From: JASFHF01 sp050123375
GTDB lineage: Bacteria; Pseudomonadota; Gammaproteobacteria; UBA12402
Reading direction: 5' to 3'
Assembly: GCA_050123375.1 (NCBI GenBank)
Contig: JASFHF010000035.1
Coordinates: 1-22,863 of the forward strand
DNA: 22,863 nt
Positions 6,959-14,982 of this stretch are shown piece by piece. The notes under the pieces were generated by a model. The model saw only the letters and a list, made by a program, of their open reading frames with translations. It searched no databases and was not told the DNA's origin. The translations under genes and the position numbers were made by a program. Positions within the stretch are counted from its first letter, which is position 1; every line of letters begins with the position of its first letter.

Positions 6959-8569
6959 TTACAAAATATTACAAGAAAAATACTCTTTCATCTTACCAAA
7001 ACATCCGGGCTCGGGTCTATGCTCACGCTTATGCTCACTACTAAAAAATGTGTGTCGTCTCGTATTACCACCAGTACTAGTCTCAGTATCAGTAGGAGAA
7101 ATCACTTCGTCAGTCTTTTCTTTCTTTTCTTTCTTTGCATCAATTTTTTCAGTTCTTTTCCACAATCCAAACCAATAACCAACTGTCTGTGTTAATTCCA
7201 TAGCTTTATTAGTAATGCTTTGACGTATCCACGCTAAAATTACAAGGATACCCGAAGTAAGACCAACGATCTGGCCCCCAAAAACTCCATGCGCAGCAAT
7301 TCTATTATCATTTTTTCCCAAAAAATAACCTAACAATGCAGAAACACTAACTCCAAGAGCAAGAGAAATACTATTAATTATTATAGGAAACCAAGTATTA
7401 CCTATAGTAATATCTAAAGTTGTCGATATATTACGAATCAGATCCGTAAAATTTCCAGCGCCTACCATAAAAACTAACCAACCAGCTAAAGTCACAATTG
7501 TTTCTTGCACATCTGAAGAAAGAAAAATTTTAGCCAACGGATCACGCCAAATATAAAACACAACTGCAATTATAGCTGCAAGAATCGTTCCAAAAGCTAG
7601 GCCACCCCATCCCCACATACGGGCACGACAATAGTTCTTCTCTCCCATAGCACTACTAACCAGCAATCTTACAGCATCGGCCAATCCAAGAGTGAGAATA
7701 ACTAACAAAGAAATATATGGTAAGGCAACAGAGTACAACATCGCTCCAATTTTACCACCAAATAAACCTGCAAACATATCATCTATATTAACAGTAGCTA
7801 ATTCCATTACTATTTGCGCAACTAGAGGATAAAACATTTTTAATATCTGTTTAAAATACTTTTTATTAAATTTAAACTGTGAAGTTTTTATTTTAAACAC
7901 TACAGCCATATATATTTCTAATAAAATAAAATTAGTCCAATACTGAGCAGCGGTACCAAGCCCCATAGATCTAAATCTCATATCATTTTTATCAAAGTAA
8001 GGACTTAATAAATATAATAATGAACTTATCACCTGACTTCCCAGCGCTGGCACAAAGTGCCAACCTTTTAGACCAAGCAAATACTTCTCGTTAAATAAAG
8101 TCAGCATCATCGCAGGCAGTGTTAATGTATATCCAGGCATAAAGTAAGCACCAGCAATTTCAATCTGTTTTTTAGGTTGGCCTAATAAAGTTAATATTTG
8201 TTCTATAAACAATGACGCTTGACACGTTAATATAGCCCAAAATATGCCTATTAATTGACCATTACGCAGTGCTTGTTGGATTTTTTCTCTAGGTATTTTC
8301 TCTCCATCCATGAAAGATGTCACAATACTAGTCGCAATTGCAGCGGCTAAATAAGGAGATTGTAAAAATAATCTCCAACTCATACTCATCCCCGCCGCTG
8401 CCTGATAATCAGAATCTAACACCGAACGGATGAGCCAAGTAAAATAAGCGGTTTCACCTGTACGTAATGCATTATTAAAGATTATCCCAAAAAAACGAGC
8501 AAACTCTTGAGCACGATCCCATTGATTACTTTTTTTCGCAACCTTTTTATCCTTATGCTCTGTCATCAT
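6959..8569 (-). CDS. MATE-like multidrug/flippase family membrane transporter with hydrophilic C-terminal tail
   Basis: A 536-residue polytopic membrane protein. It has about 12 hydrophobic segments in two halves and MATE/MOP-like stretches: QSPYLAAAIATSIV, then LTLLGQPKKQIEIAGAYFMP followed by LTLFNEKYLLGLKG (the helix-4/5 region of MATE proteins). MATE proteins export drugs or metabolites in exchange for Na+ or H+, but the substrate here cannot be read. The last 87 residues (450-536) are strongly charged and lack membrane segments, which is unusual for the family; this tail holds KKEKKEKTDE, a Thr/Ser-rich part and two late cysteines. Two adjacent ATG codons (8569, 8566) are possible starts; AAGGGTG lies upstream. 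It separates rluD from holB and is not part of the usual cluster, so it may be a later insertion. Confidence 0.75.
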   Translation of the reverse strand: MMTEHKDKKVAKKSNQWDRAQEFARFFGIIFNNALRTGETAYFTWLIRSVLDSDYQAAAGMSMSWRLFLQSPYLAAAIATSIVTSFMDGEKIPREKIQQALRNGQLIGIFWAILTCQASLFIEQILTLLGQPKKQIEIAGAYFMPGYTLTLPAMMLTLFNEKYLLGLKGWHFVPALGSQVISSLLYLLSPYFDKNDMRFRSMGLGTAAQYWTNFILLEIYMAVVFKIKTSQFKFNKKYFKQILKMFYPLVAQIVMELATVNIDDMFAGLFGGKIGAMLYSVALPYISLLVILTLGLADAVRLLVSSAMGEKNYCRARMWGWGGLAFGTILAAIIAVVFYIWRDPLAKIFLSSDVQETIVTLAGWLVFMVGAGNFTDLIRNISTTLDITIGNTWFPIIINSISLALGVSVSALLGYFLGKNDNRIAAHGVFGGQIVGLTSGILVILAWIRQSITNKAMELTQTVGYWFGLWKRTEKIDAKKEKKEKTDEVISPTDTETSTGGNTRRHTFFSSEHKREHRPEPGCFGKMKEYFSCNIL

Positions 8570-8686
8570 AATTTTTTTACACCCTTGTTGTAATTAATTC
8601 TAAGTGTGACTTTGTTTTGAAAAAGCGTATTGTAATTAGTTTATTTTTAATTGTCGATGATTTTTGCAAAGAATTTATGACATTTT

Positions 8687-9640
8687 CTAAATCACAAAAC
8701 CTACCAACAAATTTTCAATAACCAATTGCGGATTTAAGTTGCACGAACTGTGTAATAAATTTTGTGCTGCAATTAAATCATCATAAAATTTATACAAATT
8801 TTTAATTTCAAATTTCTTAGCAATGCTTTTTAATTGTTCAGCAAAATCAAAATTAATTAATTTTATTGTTTCATTGCTACGTAACCGAATCAAATCTGTA
8901 ATCCAGCTAGTTAAATGAAATAAAACTTGCGCTACATCTAATTTTTGCCATGCTTGGCTAACTGAAACTAACGCAACCTTTCCAGCTAACAACTCACACC
9001 AAGCTTGAAAAATTTCTTGCCTCACAGCTAATAAATCTTGCTTAACAAAATCCAGCACTTTTAATGGTGCACCATGTGCAAATTCTAATAATAGCTCTGC
9101 GCAAGCTGACGTAACATCAAGAGATTCCAACCATTTTAATGCGACTTCTTTTTTAGGCGCAGGAAAAAAAACCGTCTGACAACGACTGCGAATTGTTGCC
9201 GGCAAACTCATTGGTCTATTTGTCACCAAAATTAAAATTATTTTTTTATTAGGTTCTTCTAAAGTTTTTAATAAAGCATTAGCTGCGTTAAGATTCATTT
9301 TATCAGCGACATTAATAATTACAATTTTATACGAACTCACATGTGCGGAATAATTTACAAAACTAACGATATTACGAATTTCGTCAACCTTAATCGCTTT
9401 ATCATCAACTGGCTCAATTATCTTTAAATCCGGATGATGTCCTGCTTCAAACAATTTGCAACTTTTACAGCTTCCACAACAATTTTGCCCGCATAATAAT
9501 GAATGCGCAAATTCCAGCGTAAAATTATATTTACCAACACCTGCTGCACCCGTAAATAATAATGCATGCGGTAATTTTTGCTGAACGCGGCAACTTTGTA
9601 AATTTTCCCATTGTGAAATTTGCCACGGTAAAATATTCAT
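8687..9640 (-). CDS. holB: DNA polymerase III subunit delta'
   Basis: A 317-residue clamp-loader subunit. The N-terminal AAA+ fold has a P-loop-like GAAGVGKYN (31-39) whose Ser/Thr is replaced by Tyr; delta' is not an active ATPase in the family, so this is expected. A zinc-binding group follows with cysteines 50, 55, 58 and 61 in LLCGQNCCGSCKSCKLFEAG, then HHPDL. The SRC motif is at 152-154 (RSRCQTVFF), where the family provides an arginine finger. NALLKTLEEPNKK (121-133) is a conserved clamp-loader motif. Delta' is part of the complex that loads the sliding clamp on DNA. The start overlaps the tmk stop by ATGA, so translation is coupled. It ends the visible fab-mltG-tmk-holB block. Confidence 0.95.
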   Translation of the reverse strand: MNILPWQISQWENLQSCRVQQKLPHALLFTGAAGVGKYNFTLEFAHSLLCGQNCCGSCKSCKLFEAGHHPDLKIIEPVDDKAIKVDEIRNIVSFVNYSAHVSSYKIVIINVADKMNLNAANALLKTLEEPNKKIILILVTNRPMSLPATIRSRCQTVFFPAPKKEVALKWLESLDVTSACAELLLEFAHGAPLKVLDFVKQDLLAVRQEIFQAWCELLAGKVALVSVSQAWQKLDVAQVLFHLTSWITDLIRLRSNETIKLINFDFAEQLKSIAKKFEIKNLYKFYDDLIAAQNLLHSSCNLNPQLVIENLLVGFVI

Positions 9641-10257
9641 AAAATTCCACTATCAATTATTTCCCGCAATTCTTGTTTAACCTTATTTAATGGAGCGCCT
9701 GCATCAATGACACGAAAACGCTCAGGATAATTTTTAGCACGCTTTAAATAATATGCCCGCACTTTTTCAAAAAAATTATATTGCTCAACTTCAATACGGT
9801 CAAGTTTGCTGCGTTTTTTGGCGCGTTGTAATCCAACCTTGACCGGTAAATCCATTAAAATAGTTAAATCAGGCTGCAAATCTTGTTGTACCCATTGCTC
9901 CAAAACTGCAACGCGCTCTTCCGCAATACCGCGGCCGCCGCATTGATACGCAAAACTTGCATCAGTAAATCGATCACACAAAATTATTTTTCCCTGTGAT
10001 AATGCCGGCTTAATTACTTGCGCAATGTGCTGCGCACGTGCAGCAAAAAATAACAATAATTCCGTATCTGCAACTATATCTAAATCATGACGGTTAAGCA
10101 CAACATCACGAATAACTTCCGAGACTTTTGTGCCTCCCGGCTCACGCGTTACCACAATCTCCACGCTTTGCTGCTGCAAATACTGCTGCACCAACTCTAT
10201 TGCGGTTGACTTCCCCGCTCCTTCTATTCCTTCGAATGTAATAAATTTGCCTGTCAT
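9637..10257 (-). CDS. tmk: Thymidylate kinase
   Basis: A 206-residue dTMP kinase of usual size, which phosphorylates dTMP to dTDP in DNA precursor synthesis. The Walker A motif GIEGAGKST spans 10-18 and is preceded by FITFE. TREPGGT (37-43) and CDRFTDASFAYQ (94-105) are the dTMP-binding and catalytic motifs. The common AYQGGGRG is AYQCGGRG here, a Cys for Gly change. The start has AAGGAACAACT upstream. It overlaps holB by 4 bases and follows mltG after a 188-base gap packed with nested palindromic elements. The mltG-tmk-holB order is the standard one in gammaproteobacteria. Confidence 0.96.
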   Translation of the reverse strand: MTGKFITFEGIEGAGKSTAIELVQQYLQQQSVEIVVTREPGGTKVSEVIRDVVLNRHDLDIVADTELLLFFAARAQHIAQVIKPALSQGKIILCDRFTDASFAYQCGGRGIAEERVAVLEQWVQQDLQPDLTILMDLPVKVGLQRAKKRSKLDRIEVEQYNFFEKVRAYYLKRAKNYPERFRVIDAGAPLNKVKQELREIIDSGIL

Positions 10258-10287
10258 AGTTGTTCCTTGGTACTAGCTAATACCTTT

Positions 10288-10445
10288 GAGGGTCGGAGCT
10301 TTACATGATTACAAGGCATGAGGTTGTCGGGTCGCGAGCTTTACATAATTACAAAGCCTTGTTTGTTGCTTTGTAATCATGTAACGCTCCGACCCCCAAT
10401 GAATCTAACTACAACCTCATGATTATGCAATAGCTCACGTCCCGC
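10288..10445 (-). repeat. Nested palindromic elements between mltG and tmk
   Basis: The outer copy has its left end at 10288-10326 (GGGTCGGAGCTTTACATGATT..., then CATGAGGTTGT) and its right end at 10411-10445 (ACAACCTCATG..., then TAGCTCACGTCCCGCC). CATGAGGTTGT and ACAACCTCATG are exact reverse complements. A second complete element, about 10329-10396 (GGGTCGCGAGCTTTACATAA...GCTCCGACCCCC), sits in the loop of the first. The outer right end touches the mltG stop codon (10446-10448). Confidence 0.85.
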
Positions 10446-11432
10446 CTAATCTTTCTCCTGCAACTGGTATTTTTCCACATTTTTGTTATGTTGTTCTAAG
10501 TCTCGTGAAAACACATGGCTGCCGTCTTTTTTTGCTACAAAATACAGCATATCAGTTTTAGCAGGATGTAACGCCGCATCTATTGAATCCCTTCCCGGCA
10601 TTGCAATTGGCGTTGGCGGCAAACCATAATTCGTATATGTGTTATACGGAGTTTTAGTATGCAAATCTTTACGCGTTAAACCACCATTAAACTTTTTTCC
10701 CATTCCATAAATTACCGTAGCATCAATTTGCAGACGCATCCACTTTTGCAATCGATGCTCAATAATCCCAGCAATAATTGGTTTTTCTCCTTTGATATGC
10801 GCCTCTTTCTCTATCATCGATGCAACAATTAACGCAGTGTATTGAGTTTTAAACGGTAAATCTTTAGCACGCTGCGGCCATTTTTTCTGTAAATAGCGCA
10901 ACATTTCTTGGTGCGCGCGGTTTAAAGTTTGCAAATCGGTTTCACCACGCGTGCAATAATAGGTTTCAGGAAACAACAATCCTTCAGGGGTTTTATGTTT
11001 TAGCCGCATTAATTTGGCAACCTCTTCAGGAGATTTATCTTTCAAAGTATGTTGAAGAAATGAAGAACTTTCCAATCTGGCAAATACCCGCGAAAAGTTA
11101 TATCCATTCACAATGGTAAACAAATGATAATGAATTTTACCATTAACAATTTTACTTACAATTTGCACTATGTTACTACCGCGCGGAAAAAAATATTCTC
11201 CAGTCCTTAACCGTTTATCATCACGATGAAACTCAATCAACAAACGCAATAAAGCTGGATATTTCAAATCTGTTAATCGATATAAATCATTAGTTAACTT
11301 TCGCGCGTTGGTATCCGCTCTCACAACATAATATAAATCTTTTTTAACGATAGGACTATAAAGAAAATGAAGACAAAAAATTACCACAATAATAAAAACT
11401 GCGAGCAATAACAAAAAAAACTTACGCATCAT
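10446..11432 (-). CDS. mltG: Endolytic murein transglycosylase MltG (YceG-like)
   Basis: A 328-residue membrane-anchored protein with one N-terminal transmembrane helix (about 5-26) and a periplasmic YceG domain. The catalytic Glu208 lies in IVASMIEKEA (202-211), followed by AGIIEHRLQKWMRLQIDATV and the C-terminal YNTYTNYGLPPTPIAMPG, all diagnostic for MltG. The enzyme cuts nascent peptidoglycan glycan strands and is thought to set their length. The start ATG overlaps the fabF stop by 4 bases; a second ATG directly follows. pabC, which lies between fabF and mltG in E. coli, is absent here. The stop codon directly abuts the outer palindromic element of the mltG-tmk gap. Confidence 0.95.
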   Translation of the reverse strand: MMRKFFLLLLAVFIIVVIFCLHFLYSPIVKKDLYYVVRADTNARKLTNDLYRLTDLKYPALLRLLIEFHRDDKRLRTGEYFFPRGSNIVQIVSKIVNGKIHYHLFTIVNGYNFSRVFARLESSSFLQHTLKDKSPEEVAKLMRLKHKTPEGLLFPETYYCTRGETDLQTLNRAHQEMLRYLQKKWPQRAKDLPFKTQYTALIVASMIEKEAHIKGEKPIIAGIIEHRLQKWMRLQIDATVIYGMGKKFNGGLTRKDLHTKTPYNTYTNYGLPPTPIAMPGRDSIDAALHPAKTDMLYFVAKKDGSHVFSRDLEQHNKNVEKYQLQEKD

Positions 11433-12664
11433 TCTACAAACTTTTTGAAAATTAGCGTACCATTAGTACCGCCAAAACCAAATGAATTAGATAAAGCTAC
11501 TCTGATGGTTTTTTGCTGGGCGTGATGAGGCACAAAATTTAAATCACATCCTTCCTCAGGATTATCTAAATTAATGGTCGGCGGTGCAATCTGGTCACGA
11601 ATCGACAAAATGCTAAAAATCGCTTCAACTGCACCGGTTGCCCCTAATAAATGACCTGTCATTGATTTGGTTGAACTAACCGCTAACTCATACGCATGAG
11701 GACCAAATACTTTTTTAATTGCATCAACTTCTGAAATATCTCCAGGTACCGTTGAAGTACCATGAGCATTGATATAATCAATGTCTTCTGGTTTAAGACC
11801 TGCATCATTAATCGCATTCTGCATCGACAATGCCTGACCATCAACACTCGGTAAAGTAATGTGATGCGCATCTCCGCTCATACCAAAGCCCACAAGCTCA
11901 GCATAAATTTTTGCACCGCGTTTTTTAGCATGCTCTAATTCTTCCAGCACCACAACACCAGCGCCATCACCCATAACAAAACCATCACGATCTTTATCCC
12001 ACGGTCGGCTGGCTTTTTCCGGCTCATCATTACGAGTTGATAAAGCACGCATTGCACAAAATCCGCCTACGCCAAGCCGACAAGTAGACATTTCAGCGCC
12101 GCCGCATACTATTACATCTGCATCACCATAACTGATAAATCTTGCTGCGGTACCAATATTATGCGTACCGGTTGCACAAGCAGTTACAATAGAAATATTT
12201 GGTCCTCGTAAACCAAACCGCATAGAAACTAAACCGCTTAGCATATTAGTAATAATTGCCGGAATAAAAAACGGCGAAAGCCGACGCGGCCCGGAATTAA
12301 GCATTATTTCATGAGATTTACTTAACAACGGCATACCGCACATGCCAGCACCAATTACTGTACCAACACGCGGCGCTTGATCCTCAGAAACTTTAAGATT
12401 GGCATCTTCTACGGCTTGAACTGCAGCAGCAATGCCATATTGCAAAAACAAATCCAATTTGCGGACTTCTTTTTGATCAAAATATTTATCAGCTTCAAAA
12501 TTTTTTACACTGCCGCTAATTTTAGAAGATAACTTTTCGGTATCAAAAAAATCAATTAAGCGCACACCACTTTTGCCGGCTAAAATTGCTTGCCAAGAAT
12601 CTTCCACATTATTAGCTAGCGGAGACAACATTCCCAAACCAGTTACTACAATTCGCCGTTTCAT
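11429..12664 (-). CDS. fabF: Beta-ketoacyl-ACP synthase II
   Basis: A 411-residue condensing enzyme of fatty-acid elongation, normal for FabF. The catalytic triad is complete: Cys163 in TACATGTHNIG, His301 in NAHGTSTVPGD and His338 in STKSMTGHLLGATGA. The N-terminal RRIVVTGLGMLSPLANNV and C-terminal SNSFGFGGTNGTLIF are also typical. It elongates acyl-ACP with malonyl-ACP and in E. coli sets the temperature response of unsaturated fatty acids. It follows acpP after 14 bases and is coupled to mltG by ATGA. AGGCGG lies upstream of the start. FabB is the alternative, but the position after acpP and the sequence favour FabF. Confidence 0.96.
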   Translation of the reverse strand: MKRRIVVTGLGMLSPLANNVEDSWQAILAGKSGVRLIDFFDTEKLSSKISGSVKNFEADKYFDQKEVRKLDLFLQYGIAAAVQAVEDANLKVSEDQAPRVGTVIGAGMCGMPLLSKSHEIMLNSGPRRLSPFFIPAIITNMLSGLVSMRFGLRGPNISIVTACATGTHNIGTAARFISYGDADVIVCGGAEMSTCRLGVGGFCAMRALSTRNDEPEKASRPWDKDRDGFVMGDGAGVVVLEELEHAKKRGAKIYAELVGFGMSGDAHHITLPSVDGQALSMQNAINDAGLKPEDIDYINAHGTSTVPGDISEVDAIKKVFGPHAYELAVSSTKSMTGHLLGATGAVEAIFSILSIRDQIAPPTINLDNPEEGCDLNFVPHHAQQKTIRVALSNSFGFGGTNGTLIFKKFVE

Positions 12665-12678
12665 AATAACGCCGCCTA

Positions 12679-12921
12679 TTATTCCTCTTTTTGTGTCGCT
12701 TCAATATGTTTAATTGCTTCGCCTACAGTAGTAATTTTTTCGGCTTCTTCGTCTGGAATTTCAATCCCAAATTCTTCTTCAAGAGCCATAACTAATTCAA
12801 AGGTTCCTAAAGAATCTGCACCCAGATCTTCAATAAATTTAGATTCATCCTTAATCTCTTCAAGCTTAACGCCTAGCTGATTAACAATAATTTGTTTTAC
12901 ACGTGCTCCAACATCACTCAT
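12679..12921 (-). CDS. acpP: Acyl carrier protein
   Basis: An 80-residue acidic protein starting MSDVGARVKQIIVNQLGVK. The phosphopantetheine attachment site is Ser37 in LGADSLGTFELVMALEEEF. ACP carries the growing acyl chain between all enzymes of fatty-acid synthesis. The frame stays open upstream to 12999, but the start at 12921 is chosen because it gives the standard ACP N-terminus and has TGAGGAATGAATCC before it. The residue after DSL is Gly; most type II ACPs have Asp in this DSLD motif, where it helps contact partner enzymes. The DNA reads GGA there unambiguously. It sits between fabG and fabF, as in E. coli. The 95-base gap upstream contains two small hairpins but no clear promoter. 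Confidence 0.96.
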   Translation of the reverse strand: MSDVGARVKQIIVNQLGVKLEEIKDESKFIEDLGADSLGTFELVMALEEEFGIEIPDEEAEKITTVGEAIKHIEATQKEE

Positions 12922-12965
12922 GGATTCATTCCTCATATTGGTTAACAAAAAATCTAAAAACTTAC

Positions 12966-12983
12966 ATAGTTTAGAGAAACTAT
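12966..12983 (-). repeat. Small hairpin in the fabG-acpP gap
   Basis: ATAGTTT-AGAG-AAACTAT forms a perfect 7-bp stem with a 4-base loop. A second inverted repeat, ATCTAG-AAA-CTAGAT (13001-13015), lies directly after the fabG stop. Neither is followed by a long U-tract. They may mark partial termination or mRNA processing between fabG and acpP, as ACP is usually needed in excess; that is an inference. Confidence 0.45.
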
Positions 12984-13016
12984 CACAACTTGCAAGCAAA
13001 ATCTAGAAACTAGATA

Positions 13017-13760
13017 CTAATACATCCCGCCATTAATGTGCAAGGTTTGACCAGTAATGTACGATGCTGCCGGCGATGCAAAAAATGCAACCGCTGCTGC
13101 AACCTCATCAGTACTACCGATACGATTCATTGGCACCATCTGCAAAATTGCTTCTTTTTGCTTATCATTTAACCTTTCAGTCATGGCTGTATTAATAAAT
13201 CCCGGCGCAACTGCATTTACAGTAACATTACGTATCGCAATTTCTTTTGCCAATGCTTTAGTAAAACCTATAATGCCTGCTTTTGAAGCACAATAATTAA
13301 CCTGTCCGGGATTGCCCATAGCTCCAACTACTGAACTAACACTAATAATACGTCCCCACTGCGTTTTAATCATATCCCGCAAACAAGCCTGCGTCATATA
13401 AAAAACCGCATTCAAATTAACATCAATAACCGATTCCCACTGTTCTGGTTTCATCCGCAACGCTAAATTATCCTGTGTAATTCCAGCATTATTTACCAAA
13501 ATTTGAATGACTCCAAATTCATTTTTAACTTCACTAATTAAATTAGTAATCGCATCATGCTGGGTTACATCCAAAACTTTACCGCAGCCTTTTAAGCCTG
13601 CATTTTTAAGATAATCCGTAATTGCCGCAGCTCCCTCTTCATTAATTTCGGTACCAATAACCTGAGCACCTTGTTCCGCCAAACCCAAAACAATTGCTTT
13701 ACCAATTCCACGGCTTGCACCAGTAACTAATGCTATTTTACCATCTAAAGAAATATCCAT
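13017..13760 (-). CDS. fabG: 3-oxoacyl-ACP reductase
   Basis: A 247-residue short-chain dehydrogenase that reduces 3-oxoacyl-ACP with NADPH. The cofactor motif GASRGIG is at 14-20 and NNAG at 90-93. The catalytic residues Ser143, Tyr156 and Lys160 lie in VSSVVGAMGN and QVNYCASKAG, and APGFINTAMTERL follows. The frame remains open to 13865, but that extension is encoded by a palindromic repeat. The start at 13760 (MDISLDGKIALVTG) gives the normal FabG N-terminus and has ATCAGGAGAAAAACG upstream. The gene lies between fabD and acpP. A complete palindromic element sits 43 bases before the start. Confidence 0.97.
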   Translation of the reverse strand: MDISLDGKIALVTGASRGIGKAIVLGLAEQGAQVIGTEINEEGAAAITDYLKNAGLKGCGKVLDVTQHDAITNLISEVKNEFGVIQILVNNAGITQDNLALRMKPEQWESVIDVNLNAVFYMTQACLRDMIKTQWGRIISVSSVVGAMGNPGQVNYCASKAGIIGFTKALAKEIAIRNVTVNAVAPGFINTAMTERLNDKQKEAILQMVPMNRIGSTDEVAAAVAFFASPAASYITGQTLHINGGMY

Positions 13761-13802
13761 CGTTTTTCTCCTGATATTTGTGTTTATAATTAATATCTTT
13801 AA

Positions 13803-13872
13803 GGGACGGAGCTTTACATGATTACAAAGCAACAAACATGGCTTTGTAATTATGTAATAGCTCACGTCCCGC
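13803..13872 (-). repeat. Palindromic intergenic element (main family), upstream copy of tandem pair
   Basis: GGGACGGAGCTTTACATGATT... (13803) pairs with ...TTATGTAATAGCTCACGTCCC (to 13870). The outer end differs between arms by one extra base (CGGAGC against GCTCACG), an asymmetry seen in all main-family copies. GGGACG/CGTCCC here replaces the GGGTCG/CGACCC of other copies, a compensatory change that keeps the stem paired. Confidence 0.88.
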
Positions 13873-13897
13873 TTAAGTTCTTACATAACTCATCAGA

Positions 13898-13964
13898 GGG
13901 ACGGAGCTTCACATAATTACAAGGCAGCAAACAAAGCCTTGTAATTATGTGAAGCTCACGTCCC
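13898..13964 (-). repeat. Palindromic element (main family) overlapping the end of fabD
   Basis: Arms GGGACGGAGCTTCACATAATT... (13898) and ...AATTATGTGAAGCTCACGTCCC (to 13964) enclose a short loop. The fabD TAA (13945-13947) and the last six sense codons (DVSFT and part of CR) lie in the right arm. It forms a tandem pair with the copy at 13803-13872. Confidence 0.9.
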
Positions 13965-14859
13965 GACAACTTAGGTGTTTTACATTAGTATTAATTCTTT
14001 TATTTAAACCCATCAATACTTTTCCTGGACCACATTCAATAATTGTATCAACACCTTGCTTAACCATAAATTCAATAGTTTCAACCCAGCGCACTGGATT
14101 GTATAGCTGACGCACCAGGGCGCTGCGAATCTCCTCAGGATCATGATTAATTTTCACATCAACATTATTGATAACTGATATTTTAGGCGATTGAATTTCT
14201 ATGTTCTGCAAATATTCAGCAAATTGTTCCGCAGCCGGTTTCATCAACAAACTATGTGCAGGAACACTAACCGGTAATTTTTTTACGATTTTAGCTCCAG
14301 CTTCTTTTGCTGCACTCATCGCTCTTTCACAAGCTTGCGTGTGACCTGCAATTACTACTTGTTGCGGTGAATTAAAATTAACTGCCTGCACAACTTGTTC
14401 ACCAGACACTTCGCCACAAACTTTTACAACCTCGCGAGCTGTCAAACCAAGAATTACTACCATAACACCATCACCAGGTAACACTGCATCCTGCATGAAA
14501 TGTGCCCGCTTACTTACTAAACTTACCGCATCACTAAAATCTATGGCAGATGCTGCTACTAAAGCAGCATATTCACCCAAACTATGTCCGGCCATCAATA
14601 CCGGCCTATCATTATTTTGTTCTTGCCAAATTTGCCACATAGTAACATCAGCAACTAACATTGCCGGCTGCGTATAAATAGTTTGATTTAGTTTCTCTGC
14701 TGGGCCTTGAACTACAATTTCCCATAAATCATACCCTAAAACTTGAGATGCGCGCGCAAAATTTTCAGCAACTAAAGAATACTTCTCAGCAAACTGAGTA
14801 AGCATACCAACTTTTTGTGAACCTTGTCCCGGAAACACTATCGCCAAATTTTTTTGCAT
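13945..14859 (-). CDS. fabD: Malonyl-CoA:ACP transacylase
   Basis: A 304-residue enzyme that transfers malonyl from CoA to ACP, supplying the extender unit for fatty-acid synthesis. The nucleophile Ser93 lies in AGHSLGEYAAL (90-100), Arg118 in SKRAHFMQ, and His202 in SVPAHSLLM. The N-terminal VFPGQGSQKVGM (8-19) and the C-terminal IIECGPGKVLMGLNKRI are typical. The last residues (CRDVSFT) and the stop codon are encoded by the arm of a palindromic element, so the natural terminus was replaced. The catalytic core is untouched. It follows fabH after 215 bases and precedes fabG. Confidence 0.96.
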   Translation of the reverse strand: MQKNLAIVFPGQGSQKVGMLTQFAEKYSLVAENFARASQVLGYDLWEIVVQGPAEKLNQTIYTQPAMLVADVTMWQIWQEQNNDRPVLMAGHSLGEYAALVAASAIDFSDAVSLVSKRAHFMQDAVLPGDGVMVVILGLTAREVVKVCGEVSGEQVVQAVNFNSPQQVVIAGHTQACERAMSAAKEAGAKIVKKLPVSVPAHSLLMKPAAEQFAEYLQNIEIQSPKISVINNVDVKINHDPEEIRSALVRQLYNPVRWVETIEFMVKQGVDTIIECGPGKVLMGLNKRINTNVKHLSCRDVSFT

Positions 14860-14982
14860 AATTTAGTTCTCATTTTACTTCAAAATGCGAAATTTGTACT
14901 GCCAAATTACTTATTAAATTTCTGTGGCAACTACCGCGCATGGTAAATCTGTGTTCTTTTTCAGTTATTTTCATGCTTGCTG

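Noticed and set aside
12922..12999. N-terminal extension of acyl carrier protein by 26 residues
   Set aside because: It is unlike any ACP N-terminus and has no ribosome binding site. The start at 12921 fits both sequence and TGAGGAA.
13761..13865. N-terminal extension of FabG by 35 residues
   Set aside because: The extension is translated from a palindromic repeat and its flank. The ATG at 13760 has a good AGGAG and gives the normal FabG N-terminus.
13803..13964. CRISPR-like array
   Set aside because: There are only two adjacent palindromic units with no unique spacers of regular length, and no cas genes are nearby.
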